Shown: positions 9,427 to 18,294, counted from the stretch's first letter. The stretch is DNA of 64,000 bases from FEN-299 sp963717945 (GCA_963717945.1 CAVQXT010000003.1:1364001-1428000); one strand, 5' to 3'. Notes: generated by a model not told the origin, from the sequence alone. Made by a program: numbers and translations.

Positions 9427-10392
9427 ATGTCGATTATGAGAAGCGTGCTGCTCGCCGGGGCGGAGAGTGTCTGGTTGCGCGACCGGGCGATGCGCACGCC
9501 CTTCGTGCGCCGCTCGGTTTCGCGGTTCATGCCCGGCGAATCCCTGGACGACGCGCTCGGCGCGTGCCGCCGGCAGCAGGCCGAGCGCCACATCGGGACG
9601 CTGCTCACGCGACTGGGGGAGAATCTCTCCAGCCTGGCCGAGGCCGAAGCCGTGACCGCTCACTATTGCGACGTGATCGATCGCGTGGCGACGAGCGGCC
9701 TGGACGCGCACGCGTCGGTCAAGCTCACCCAGCTCGGGCTCGACCTCGGCGCCGACGCCTGCGAGCAGAACCTCCGCGAGCTTGTCACCCGCGCCGAGGC
9801 CCGTTCTCGCATGGTGTGGATCGACATGGAGAGCAGCAAGTACGTCGATCCGACGATCGACCTGTTCCGCCGCGTGCGCGCGCGGTCTGCGGCGGTTGGA
9901 TTGTGCCTGCAGGCGTATCTGCGCCGCACGCCCGCGGACCTCGAGGCGCTGCTGCCGCTCTCGCCGGCCATCCGCCTCGTGAAAGGCGCGTACCGCGAGG
10001 AGACGACCGTGGCCTTCCCGCGCAAGGCGGACGTGGACGAGCAGTTCTTCCGCCTCGCCTCGCGGCTGCTCGATCCGGGCCTTCCGGCGGGCACGTTTCT
10101 CGGCATCGGCACCCACGACGCGCGTCTGGTCAGCCGGTTGCGGGCGGTCATCGCCGCGCGGGGCGTCACGCCGACGGCGTACGAGTTCGCGATGCTCTAC
10201 GGCATTCAGCGGCCGCTGCAGGCGCGCCTGGCGGAGGAGGGGGCCCCGCTGCGGGTGCTGGTCAGCTACGGCGAGTACTGGTTCCCGTGGTACATGCGCC
10301 GGCTCGCCGAGCGCCCGGCCAACGTGCTGTTTGTCGCGAAGAGCCTCCTCGAGCGGCGAGAGGCGATCGCAAGATCACCTGACAATTCCTAG
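9427..10392 (+). CDS. Proline dehydrogenase (monofunctional, PutA-type FAD barrel)
   Basis: Predicted to oxidise L-proline to pyrroline-5-carboxylate using FAD. The 321-residue protein is the single-domain form with no fused P5C dehydrogenase. The family signatures are YLRRTPADLEALL, RLVKGAYREE, the IGTHD strand and the C-terminal YGEYWFPWYMRRLAERPAN block that contacts substrate and flavin. I start at the ATG at 9427 (MSIMRS), preceded by AGGGGG; the ATG 9 nt later is equally plausible. No P5C dehydrogenase gene is next to it. Its 3' end overlaps the convergent SEDS gene by 18 bp. Confidence 0.9.
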   Translation: MSIMRSVLLAGAESVWLRDRAMRTPFVRRSVSRFMPGESLDDALGACRRQQAERHIGTLLTRLGENLSSLAEAEAVTAHYCDVIDRVATSGLDAHASVKLTQLGLDLGADACEQNLRELVTRAEARSRMVWIDMESSKYVDPTIDLFRRVRARSAAVGLCLQAYLRRTPADLEALLPLSPAIRLVKGAYREETTVAFPRKADVDEQFFRLASRLLDPGLPAGTFLGIGTHDARLVSRLRAVIAARGVTPTAYEFAMLYGIQRPLQARLAEEGAPLRVLVSYGEYWFPWYMRRLAERPANVLFVAKSLLERREAIARSPDNS

Positions 10393-13300
10393 CGCTCGTG
10401 CGGCCACGACGATCCCGCCGGCGATCGGCGCGGCGACGGCCCCGCCGTCCTCCCCGTGCTCGACGAGCACGGCGAACGCCACGCGGGCAGGGGTGGCGGT
10501 CGTCGGGCGGCCGGCCGTCGGCGGCGCAGGCTCGTACGGCGCGAAGCCGACGAACCACGCGTGGGCCGCCGCATCCTGGACCTCGGCCGCTCCCGCGATC
10601 CCCGCGATTGCCGGCGCGACGTCCTTGACGCGCCGGCCGGTTCCCTCGACCGCCGCCCGGCGCATCGTGGCCGACAGCCACCGGGTCTCCTCGGGCGTCA
10701 AGACGGCGCGTGGCGCGGCGGTCCGACGATTGTTCTCGTCGAGGACCCATCGTCCCTGCGGCATGGCGCCGCCGGCCGCCAGCGCGGCGGCGACGCGCGC
10801 CATCTTGAACGGCGTGGCCAGCACCTGGCCCTGGCCGTACGCCTCGAACGGCAGCGTGGCGCGGACGGTCTCGTCCGACTCGGGCTGGCTCAAGGAGATC
10901 TCGAACAGCGCGGACGTCTCCTCGAGCGCGGGCGCGCCGAGGCGGAGTCCGAGTTGCGCGAAATAGGCGTTGCACCCCGCGATCAAGCCGCGCTCCATGT
11001 CGAGGCGGCCGTGGGGCGCGTGGTCCGAGGGGATGTCGCGGACGGGCTCCGGCCAGCCGGGCAGCCACTTGCCGGCGCCGCGGTCGGGCAACCGCTCGCA
11101 GGTGAACGCCTGCCTCCGAAGCGCCGGCTCGTTCCTCAAGACGGCCGCCGCGGTCACCAGGTCGAAACTCGACCCCGGCGGGTACAGCCCGTAGCGCACG
11201 CGGTCGAGGAGGCCGACGTCCGTGTCGTCCACCGTCGTGTCGCCGCCGGGCCGCGCGGCCGGTTGCGGAAGGACGACCGGCCACGGGTAACTCACCGACG
11301 CCAGCAGGTCGCCCTCGGGCGACAGCACGACGGCCGCTCCCTCGCGCTGACCGGCCCGCTCCACGCCGGCCTTCAACAAGGCGGCCACCCGCTGCTGGAG
11401 CCGGATGTCGAGCGCCAGCCGCACGTCGCGCGGCCGATCGAGGATCCGCCTCACCGCCGGGTCGTTCGGATCGCCCCGGTGGCGCAGGAGCGGCACCAGC
11501 TCGCCCAGGTCGCGACGGATGACCTTCGAGGTCACGCCGGTCTCCGGGTCGGTGATCTCGACGACGCGTGGATGGTCGTCGTAGCCGCGCAGGCGGGCGT
11601 CGAGATCGCGCTCGACAAACGACGTGTTCGCGGCCGCCCAGTTGACCTGGCTGCGCCAGTCGCCCAGCAGGTGAAAGGTGAGGCCGCCGAACGGGTAGCA
11701 CCGCGCGCCGCTCTGCGGGCAGGCGCCGGCGGGCGACACGCCCAGCTCGGCGAGCTCCCCGGCGTGCGCCTGCAGATCGGCCGGCCGGCTCGTCGCCAGC
11801 GGGATCCCGCGACGGTCGGTGACCGTGCCGCGCACGATTTGCTGCGCCACGGCGAGCAGCCTCGGGTTGTACTCGAAGCGCCGCACGCCGTCGGCCTGCA
11901 TCGCCAGCGCCGTGGCGGCGACAAAGTGGTCGGCCCCGGCCGTCTGCACCCAGACGATCCGGCCGGCGACGATGACCAGGCCGGCGGTCAGCGCGACGCG
12001 CAGCCAGCCCGTCTGACGGGCGAACTCGACGCGCGTCGCTCCCGAGCCGGCCGGGCGGCCGATGGCCAGCAACACGCCGAAGGCGAAAAAGTTGGCGAGC
12101 ATCGACGACCGGCCGTAGCTCAGGAACGGCGTCGTCACGCCGGTGAGCGGCATCAGGTCGAGCAGGCCGGCCGCGATGAGCAGCAACTGCGCGAAGATGC
12201 CGATCGTCAGCCCGAGCGCGAGGAAGAACGTCGCGTCGCCCGGCGTGCGGCGCGCGATCCGGAAGGCGCGGTAGGCCAGAGCGACGTAGAGGGCGAAGAC
12301 GGTGAGCAGGCCGATGAGCCCGGTCTCCTCACCGAGAGCCGACAGGATGAGGTCGGTGTGCCCGGCCGGGATCAGGCGCGGGTCCCCCAGGCCGATGCCC
12401 GTCCCCCGGACGGCGCCGGTGCCGAGCGCCCAGAGCGCGTTCGCAATCTGGTCGCCGCCGCGCACGGCGTTGTCCCACGGCGACCACCACATCTGCACCC
12501 GCTGCGCCACCGTGTGCGGGTAGCCGGCCAGGTAGCCGCCCGCGAACCCGAACACCAGGAGGAGCAGGCCCAGCGCCGCCGCCCTCGCCCGGCCCCGGGC
12601 CACGATGTAGAGCCCGAGGAACACGCCGCCCAGAACCAGCGCCGGCCCCAGGTCCTTCTGCAGGAAGAAGAACAGGAGCACCAGGCCCATGCCGACGGCG
12701 ACGGGCAGCAGCACGAGACGGTCCCGGTCCCGGAGGGCCCTCCAGCGGTGTGCGAAGTGCCCGGCGAGGAAGATCATGACGAGCACGCGGATGGCTTCGA
12801 CCGGCTGCGCGCCCATCAGGTTCACCTTGGCGTCGCTCGTCCCCGGCCCGCTGCCGAACGCGATGAGCAGCAGCGACAGGCCGACGGCGCCGGCCAGCGC
12901 CAGGTAACCCAGCCGTCGGCCGAGCCAGCGCTCGAAGTCGAAGGAGGCCGCGGCGGCGAGCACGAGACACCCGGCCGCGACGCCCTGCGCGAAGCGCACG
13001 AACAGCATCGGGTCCCGCACGGGGTCCCTGAGGCTCACCATCATCACGAACCCGATGCCGCACAGGGCGTGGACGATCGGCAGCAGCTGCGTGTCGCCGG
13101 TCGAGCGGCGCAGGCGCAGCCAGGCGTGCGCCAGGTAGAAGGGGAGCAGCAAGAGGAGCGAGGACCAGAGCAGGCTCTGGCGGAACTCGGACGGCGTGCG
13201 GACGACGACCGCGCGTCGCAGCGCCGCCAGCTGCGCCGCGGTCAGCAGCGGAATCGGGATGTCGGTCCGGTCCGGGCTCGCGGCCAGCTGATCGCGCCGC

Positions 13301-13683
13301 TCGGCGAACCGTTCCCTGAACGACGGCAGGTGGCGCCTGGCCGGCAGATCGCGCTCGGTGACCGTGATCGTGCCGAGCGACCCGACGCCGGACGGCGTGC
13401 GGGGCCGCGCCCCCGGCCGGTCGGGCGCGGCGATCCAGGCGGCGACCCGGTCGGCCACGAACCGGCGCTCGTCCGGGTCGGCGACGATCGGCACGAGCAG
13501 GGGCAGCAGCGGCCCCGCCCGATCGAGCCGGCTGACGTTGACCGCCCGGCCCGACGAGAGCGCCAGGTCCGTCTCGCGCAGTGCTTCCACGCGCGCGTTC
13601 CAGATGAGCCAGAGGCCGGAGAGCGTGACGAGCGACGCGGCGACGAGCCCGGTGAGCTCGGCACGGCGCGTGCGTTCCGTCAT
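10375..13683 (-). CDS. SEDS glycosyltransferase fused to a catalytically degenerate PBP transpeptidase domain
   Basis: A 1,102-residue fusion of a FtsW/RodA-type SEDS peptidoglycan polymerase and a class B penicillin-binding-protein module. Residues 10-30 are a membrane helix followed by about 135 extracytoplasmic residues. The SEDS core (about 170-545) keeps FLQKDLGPAL with the key acidic D344, AGHTDLILSALGEETG (441-456) and TPFLSYGRSS (518-527). The PBP part (about 565-1100) keeps the fold landmarks RGTVTDRRGIPLA, YPPGSS, YGQG and HAWFVGFAPY. Each catalytic motif is altered: SxxK is SSFD (838-841), SxN is GCN (903-905) and KTG is IAG (1029-1031). The reading frame is intact, so I infer a pseudo-transpeptidase that may only position or activate the SEDS polymerase. 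It lies 27 bp downstream of a membrane-protein gene in the same unit. Confidence 0.9.
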   Translation of the reverse strand: MTERTRRAELTGLVAASLVTLSGLWLIWNARVEALRETDLALSSGRAVNVSRLDRAGPLLPLLVPIVADPDERRFVADRVAAWIAAPDRPGARPRTPSGVGSLGTITVTERDLPARRHLPSFRERFAERRDQLAASPDRTDIPIPLLTAAQLAALRRAVVVRTPSEFRQSLLWSSLLLLLPFYLAHAWLRLRRSTGDTQLLPIVHALCGIGFVMMVSLRDPVRDPMLFVRFAQGVAAGCLVLAAAASFDFERWLGRRLGYLALAGAVGLSLLLIAFGSGPGTSDAKVNLMGAQPVEAIRVLVMIFLAGHFAHRWRALRDRDRLVLLPVAVGMGLVLLFFFLQKDLGPALVLGGVFLGLYIVARGRARAAALGLLLLVFGFAGGYLAGYPHTVAQRVQMWWSPWDNAVRGGDQIANALWALGTGAVRGTGIGLGDPRLIPAGHTDLILSALGEETGLIGLLTVFALYVALAYRAFRIARRTPGDATFFLALGLTIGIFAQLLLIAAGLLDLMPLTGVTTPFLSYGRSSMLANFFAFGVLLAIGRPAGSGATRVEFARQTGWLRVALTAGLVIVAGRIVWVQTAGADHFVAATALAMQADGVRRFEYNPRLLAVAQQIVRGTVTDRRGIPLATSRPADLQAHAGELAELGVSPAGACPQSGARCYPFGGLTFHLLGDWRSQVNWAAANTSFVERDLDARLRGYDDHPRVVEITDPETGVTSKVIRRDLGELVPLLRHRGDPNDPAVRRILDRPRDVRLALDIRLQQRVAALLKAGVERAGQREGAAVVLSPEGDLLASVSYPWPVVLPQPAARPGGDTTVDDTDVGLLDRVRYGLYPPGSSFDLVTAAAVLRNEPALRRQAFTCERLPDRGAGKWLPGWPEPVRDIPSDHAPHGRLDMERGLIAGCNAYFAQLGLRLGAPALEETSALFEISLSQPESDETVRATLPFEAYGQGQVLATPFKMARVAAALAAGGAMPQGRWVLDENNRRTAAPRAVLTPEETRWLSATMRRAAVEGTGRRVKDVAPAIAGIAGAAEVQDAAAHAWFVGFAPYEPAPPTAGRPTTATPARVAFAVLVEHGEDGGAVAAPIAGGIVVAARALGIVR

Positions 13684-13710
13684 GGGCGGAGTTCTCCCGT
13701 CGCGTTCCCG

Positions 13711-14436
13711 CTAGACGCCGGCCACGCGGATCGCGAGCCAGCTCCCGAGCGCGAAGATGACCATCCACCTGAACAGACCGGCGAGCGTCAGCCGCATCAT
13801 CGCGTCGGCGAACTCCCGGACGAAGGCGAGCGGCAGCATCACGAACGCGGCGACATGCCCGCCCCGCAGCCACGCCGGCGCGGCGCGCCACTCGCAGTCG
13901 CCTGCGAGCATGGCGACGGCGCCGGTGCGGCTCATCACCGCCAGCGCCAGCGACCAGGCCGCGTAGACACCGAGCGCGCCCACCACAACGCGGAGCCACC
14001 AGGTGCGGGCGCCCCCGGGGCCTGAAAACCGGAGCACGGCGAGCGCGACCAGCAGCAGCAGGGTCCCGGCCAGCACGATGTCGGTCGGCTGACCGAGCAT
14101 CACCGGCCCGTGCGCAATGTCGCTCCGCGAACCGGTCGCCGCGACCAGGAGGCCGAGCAGGAGGATGTAGGGCGCCGCGGGATCGGTCAGCCAGCCGCGC
14201 CCGCCGATCCGCCCGCCCCGCGACAGCACCCACAGCGTCAGGACGGCGAACCCCGCGACGGCGGCGACGACGATCGTTCGCATGGGCGAGCCGACCCGCC
14301 AGGTCTCGTACGCCGCGTCGATGAGGAGCGCGTCGCCGGCCAGGCGGACGAGGAGGACGCCCAGGCGCGCGGCGAGCCTGCCGACGCGACGGCCGGGGCG
14401 GGTCTCGATGCCGATATCGGGCTGGGCCTCGCTCAT
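13711..14436 (-). CDS. Multi-pass membrane protein of unknown function
   Basis: Not recognised as a named family. The 241-residue protein has a short basic N-terminus and five to seven hydrophobic stretches, for example around residues 24-42, 52-70, 85-100, 118-136, 145-168 and 222-241. There are no obvious catalytic residues. It is the first gene of a two-gene unit with the SEDS-PBP fusion, 27 bp apart and in the same direction, so a role in assembly or regulation of that envelope enzyme is possible. The ribosome site is weak. The upstream gap holds the 63-bp tandem repeat. Confidence 0.75.
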   Translation of the reverse strand: MSEAQPDIGIETRPGRRVGRLAARLGVLLVRLAGDALLIDAAYETWRVGSPMRTIVVAAVAGFAVLTLWVLSRGGRIGGRGWLTDPAAPYILLLGLLVAATGSRSDIAHGPVMLGQPTDIVLAGTLLLLVALAVLRFSGPGGARTWWLRVVVGALGVYAAWSLALAVMSRTGAVAMLAGDCEWRAAPAWLRGGHVAAFVMLPLAFVREFADAMMRLTLAGLFRWMVIFALGSWLAIRVAGV

Positions 14437-14490
14437 GATCGTCGTCCGATCTTACCCGGAACGGCCCCGCTCGGGCCCGAACCTTCACAG

Positions 14491-14653
14491 TGGCGGCGCG
14501 GGCTTCCTGGCCCGCGGGATGGCCGGCGAGGACGCCGGCCCCACACCGTGTCTTGGTGGCGCGGGCCTCCTGGCCCGCGGGATGGCCGGCGAGGACGCCG
14601 GCCCCACACCGTGTCTTGGTGGCGCGGGCCTCCTGGCCCGCGGGATGGCCGGC
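14491..14653. repeat. 63-bp tandem repeat, about 2.6 copies
   Basis: A 63-bp unit starting TGGTGGCGCGGGCCTCCTGG is repeated at 14491, 14554 and 14617 (the last partial) with almost no divergence. Each unit contains two hairpins (CGCGGGCC-TCCT-GGCCCGCG and GCCGGC-GAGGAC-GCCGGC). The same hairpin motif occurs near 28100. It lies in the divergent gap of about 250 bp between the membrane-protein gene and the glycyl radical enzyme. The open frame of the latter runs through it, which is why I do not extend that gene upstream. Confidence 0.9.
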
Positions 14654-14689
14654 TCCCGCTTGATCTGGCGTGACCCGTGCAGTAGCGTG

Positions 14690-17098
14690 ATGGTCGTGTT
14701 CACCCAGCCGCTGGTGCCCGAGTCGATCGTCCATCCGGCCGAAGGACCCAGCCCGCGGTTGCTCGCCGGCGTGGCGCGCAACCTGGCGGCGGTGCCGGAG
14801 CTGTTCGCCGACCGGGCGCTCGCGGCGACCCTGGGCGCCCGCGAGACCGAGGGGCAGCCGCTCGCCATCCGCCGCGCGAGGATGCTCGCCCGGATCCTCG
14901 CCGACCACCCGATCGTCATCCAGGACGGCGAGGTGATCGTCGGGACGAAAACGCGGAAGCCCCGCGGCTCACCGGTCTATCCCGAGATCAACTGCGCCTG
15001 GGTGGAGCGCGACCTCGATCGGCTGGCCACCCGGTCGAACACGCCGTTCACCGTCGCCGAGAAGACCCGGCGCGCGCTCGGCGAGGAGGTCTTCCCGTAC
15101 TGGCGCGGGCGCCAGGTGGCGGACCGGATCTTCGAGCAGGTTCCGCCGGCGATGTGGCGCGCCGACGACCGCGGCGTCCTCTACCACTACTTCCGCTCCC
15201 GCACGATCGGCCACATCAACGCCGGCTACGCGAAGGTGCTCGCGCTGGGCTTCGACGGGATTGCGGACGCCGCGCGGCAGGGGCTCGAGGCCCGGCAGGG
15301 TGATGGGCCCGAGGCCGCCTCCAGCCGCGAGATGCTGGCGTCGGTCATCCTCGCCTGCGAGGCCGCGGTGGCGTTTGCCCGGCGCCACGCCGCCGCCCTG
15401 CGCGAGCTGGCCGGGGCCGAGCCCGACGCCGCCCGCCGCGCCGAGCTCGCCCGCATGGCCGACGTGTGCGAGCGCGTGCCGGCCGCGCCGGCCCGCGGCT
15501 TCCACGAAGCGCTGCAGTCGATGTGGTTCACGCACCTCGTGCTGAACCTCGAGACCGACGGGCACGCGTTCGGCCCCGGCCGCTTCGACCAGTATCTCTA
15601 CCCGCACTATCGCCGCTCGATCGAGACCGGCGAGCTGAACGAAGCGCAGGCGCAGGAACTGCTCGACCTGATGTGGGTCAAGTTCGACGAGATCACGCTG
15701 GCCAAGGACTCCGGCGAGGCCGGGACCAGCAGCTCGTACCCGGAGTTCCAGAACCTGAACATCGGGGGGCTGACGCGCGACGGCCGCGACGCGACCAACG
15801 AGCTGTCCTACATGTGCCTCGCCGCGCTCGAGCGCACGAGGCTGCCGCAGCCAGGGTTGTCGGCCCAGATCAGCTCCCGGACCTCGTCGCGTTTCCTGCT
15901 GCGCTGCTGCGAGCTGCTGCGGCTCGGTCTTGGCATGCCGGCCATGTTCAACGCCGACACCCTCGTGCTCGGGATGGTGAACCGGGGCAAGACGCTCGAG
16001 GACGCGCGCGCCAGCAGCCTCAACGGCTGCGTTGCCTGCTTCTGCGACGGCAAGGACCGGATGGCGTCGAGCGGCTACTTCAACCTGGCCAAGTGCCTCG
16101 AGCTGGCGCTCGGCGACGGCCGCGACCGCCTCACGGGGGAACGGCTGGGGCCGGCCACCGGCGACCCGCGCGCGTTCGCCACGTTCGACGACGTGCTGCA
16201 GGCGTTCCGGGCGCAGGTGGCGCACTTCGTCGACGAGAAGATCCGCTACGACGGCATCGTCCGGCAGGTGTACGCGGCCTATTGCCCGGTGCCGTTCACC
16301 TCGGCGGTGATCGACGACTGCGTCGAGAAGGGGCTCGACTGGCACGCGGGCGGCGCGCGCTACAACATCTCCACGATCTCGGGCGTCGCCGTCGGCACGG
16401 TGGCCGACGCGCTGTCGGCGATACGGACGCACGTCTTCGAGCGGCGGACGGTCACGATGGCGCAGTTGGTGGACGCGCTGGACCGCGACTGGGAGGGGCA
16501 CGAGGTGCTGCGCGAGCTGCTCGTGAACAAGACGCCCCACTACGGGAACGACGATGACGGGCCCGACGCCCTGGCGGCGCTGACCGAGGGGATCTTCTGC
16601 GACCAGGTGGAGGCGCACCGCGACGTGCAGGGCGCGCGCTACTGGGTGGACCTGCTGCCGACGACGGCGCACGTGGCGCTCGGCCAGGTGACCGGGGCCA
16701 CGCCGGACGGCCGCCGCGCCGGCACGCCGCTGTCCGAAGGCGTGTCCGCCGTGCAGGGGCACGACCGCCGGGGGCCGACCGCCGCGGCGGCCTCGGTCGC
16801 CAAGCTGGACCACGCCCGCACCAACGGCACGCTGCTCAACATGCGGATCAACCCGGACTGCCTGCGCACCATCCACGACTTGCGCAAGCTGGCGGCCCTC
16901 ATCCGCGGCTACTTCGACCAGGGCGGCCATCACGTCCAGTTCAACATCGTCGATCGCGCGGTGCTCGAGGACGCGATGGCGCACCCCGAGCAGCACCGCG
17001 ACCTGGTGGTGCGCGTGGCCGGGTACTCGGATTACTTCGTGCTGCTCAGCCCGGACATCCAGAGGGAGATCTTGTCGCGGACCGAACATGGACTCTGA
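14690..17098 (+). CDS. Glycyl radical enzyme (pyruvate formate-lyase superfamily)
   Basis: An 802-residue glycyl radical enzyme, a superfamily that does radical C-C, C-O, C-N or C-S chemistry in anaerobic metabolism. The radical glycine is G778 in RVAGYSDYF near the C-terminus. The active-site cysteine is C447 in LNGCVACF, and KDSGEAGTSSSYPEFQ is the usual mid-protein block. Family eliminases and decarboxylases have GCVE with a catalytic glutamate; here that position is A449, and the CC pair of true pyruvate formate-lyase is absent. The reaction is therefore unclear. No radical-SAM activase gene is in the window. The start is the ATG at 14690; the frame continues upstream only through the 63-bp repeats. 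Confidence 0.88.
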   Translation: MVVFTQPLVPESIVHPAEGPSPRLLAGVARNLAAVPELFADRALAATLGARETEGQPLAIRRARMLARILADHPIVIQDGEVIVGTKTRKPRGSPVYPEINCAWVERDLDRLATRSNTPFTVAEKTRRALGEEVFPYWRGRQVADRIFEQVPPAMWRADDRGVLYHYFRSRTIGHINAGYAKVLALGFDGIADAARQGLEARQGDGPEAASSREMLASVILACEAAVAFARRHAAALRELAGAEPDAARRAELARMADVCERVPAAPARGFHEALQSMWFTHLVLNLETDGHAFGPGRFDQYLYPHYRRSIETGELNEAQAQELLDLMWVKFDEITLAKDSGEAGTSSSYPEFQNLNIGGLTRDGRDATNELSYMCLAALERTRLPQPGLSAQISSRTSSRFLLRCCELLRLGLGMPAMFNADTLVLGMVNRGKTLEDARASSLNGCVACFCDGKDRMASSGYFNLAKCLELALGDGRDRLTGERLGPATGDPRAFATFDDVLQAFRAQVAHFVDEKIRYDGIVRQVYAAYCPVPFTSAVIDDCVEKGLDWHAGGARYNISTISGVAVGTVADALSAIRTHVFERRTVTMAQLVDALDRDWEGHEVLRELLVNKTPHYGNDDDGPDALAALTEGIFCDQVEAHRDVQGARYWVDLLPTTAHVALGQVTGATPDGRRAGTPLSEGVSAVQGHDRRGPTAAAASVAKLDHARTNGTLLNMRINPDCLRTIHDLRKLAALIRGYFDQGGHHVQFNIVDRAVLEDAMAHPEQHRDLVVRVAGYSDYFVLLSPDIQREILSRTEHGL

Positions 17099-17123
17099 CA
17101 ATTCGGTCCGCTCCCCGTGGCGT

Positions 17124-17193
17124 AATTCGATCGGGACGAATTTCAGTTTCTGCCAACCTGGCACGGAAGTTGTAATTCGTCCCGATCCAATTA
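17124..17193. repeat. Short element with terminal inverted repeats (copy 2)
   Basis: GATCGGGACGAATT at 17129-17142 and its exact complement at 17174-17187 are extended outward by TAATTC/CAATTA with one mismatch. The interior TTTCAGTTTCTGCCAACCTG resembles the first copy at 9203-9289. It fills most of the 92-bp gap between the convergent glycyl radical enzyme and cyclodeaminase genes, and the TTA at 17191-17193 supplies the latter's stop codon. Confidence 0.75.
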
Positions 17194-18294
17194 CAGAAAT
17201 CGCGACCCCAGCCCGGCCGTGCTGGCGCGCCCGAACGCCAGCAGCGCGATCGCCGTGTCTTGCACCCCGACGCCGGTGAGCGCGCAGACGGTGATCTCGT
17301 CGTCGCGGTCGCGGCCCGGGAGCCGGCCCGACGTCAGGTCGCCCAGCTCGGCGACCGCGGCGCCCTCGGCCAGCACGCCCGCCGCCCGCGCGTGGTAGAA
17401 CTCGCCGCGCGCGAAACACTGCGTCTTCAGGTCGCAGGCGAGGCGCGTGGCGCGGCCGAGCACCTCGCCGTCGAGCTCCTGCTTCTCGGGGGTGTCGGCG
17501 CCCATCGCGGTGATGTGCAGGCCGGCGTGCAGCCAGCCGGCCCTGACGACCGGCTCGTGCGACGGCGTGCACGTGATGACGACGTCGCTCTGGCGGACCA
17601 GCGCCTCCGGGTCGGCAGCCTCGACGCGAACGGGAGCACCGGCACCGCCCGTGCCGGGCGCCGCGCGATCTTCACCGAGCACGCCCGGCATCTCGCGCAC
17701 GTAGGCCTCGACGGCCGCCGGAGACCGGTCGTACACGAGCACGCGCTCGAACGACCGGACCAGCTGCAGCGCGCGCACCTGGTAGCGGCCCTGGGCCCCG
17801 GCGCCGATCACGCCGACCGTCCGCACCTGCCGCGGCGCCAGGTGCTTCGCGGCGGCCGCTCCGGCCAGAGCCGTGCGAACGTCGGTGAGGTAGCCGTTGT
17901 CGAGGAGGATCGCCTGCGGGTACCCCGTGCGCGCGCTGAGCACGACCATCAGGCCGCTGCCGCTCGCGAGCCCCCACGTGCCGTTGTCGAAGAACCCCGA
18001 GGCGATCTTGATGGCGAGGCTCGGCAGGCCGTGGATGTAGGCGGCCTTCACGTCCACCTCTCCGTGGCGGTCCGGCACGAACAGCCCGAGGATCGGCGGC
18101 ACGTCCGCCTCGCCGCGAGCGAGTTGCGTGAACGCGTTCTCGACCGCCGCCAGGGCCTCGAGATCCAGTTCGACGACCTCCCGGAGCTCGCGTTCGGTGA
18201 GGACCAGGATCGGATCGCGGCGCGGGGCGGCGCCCTCTTCCGCTCCGGCCGACGACGAGGGCGGACCCGTGGGGCTGTGGTGCTCGGTGCGCAT
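17191..18294 (-). CDS. Ornithine cyclodeaminase / mu-crystallin family protein
   Basis: A 367-residue NAD(P)-dependent enzyme of the ornithine cyclodeaminase/mu-crystallin family. Members make proline from ornithine, reduce cyclic imino acids, or act as alanine dehydrogenase. The Rossmann loop VGVIGAGAQGRYQVRAL is clear, the N-terminal substrate part contains VKAAYIHGLPSLAIKIASGF, and D of GADTPEKQEL is in the expected place. The N-terminal 25 residues are a poorly conserved, probably disordered extension. I start at the ATG at 18294; longer starts would run into the divergent gene's leader. Its stop lies in an inverted-repeat element. Substrate not determinable; the neighbouring aminotransferase suggests amino-acid metabolism. 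Confidence 0.85.
   Translation of the reverse strand: MRTEHHSPTGPPSSSAGAEEGAAPRRDPILVLTERELREVVELDLEALAAVENAFTQLARGEADVPPILGLFVPDRHGEVDVKAAYIHGLPSLAIKIASGFFDNGTWGLASGSGLMVVLSARTGYPQAILLDNGYLTDVRTALAGAAAAKHLAPRQVRTVGVIGAGAQGRYQVRALQLVRSFERVLVYDRSPAAVEAYVREMPGVLGEDRAAPGTGGAGAPVRVEAADPEALVRQSDVVITCTPSHEPVVRAGWLHAGLHITAMGADTPEKQELDGEVLGRATRLACDLKTQCFARGEFYHARAAGVLAEGAAVAELGDLTSGRLPGRDRDDEITVCALTGVGVQDTAIALLAFGRASTAGLGSRFL

Noticed and set aside
10375..13683. Sequencing error as the cause of the lost PBP motifs
   Set aside because: Three separate substitutions would be needed, without any frame disruption, while the surrounding family residues remain conserved.
10456..14025. A 1,189-codon open frame on the plus strand
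   Set aside because: It is antisense to the SEDS-PBP fusion, rich in Arg, Gly, Pro, Ala and Gln with no recognisable domain. This is a typical by-product of high GC content on the opposite strand.
14690..17098. 4-hydroxyproline dehydratase or pyruvate formate-lyase identity for the glycyl radical enzyme
   Set aside because: Hydroxyproline dehydratase needs GCVE and PFL needs two adjacent cysteines; this protein has GCVA. The nearby proline dehydrogenase and cyclodeaminase are suggestive only.
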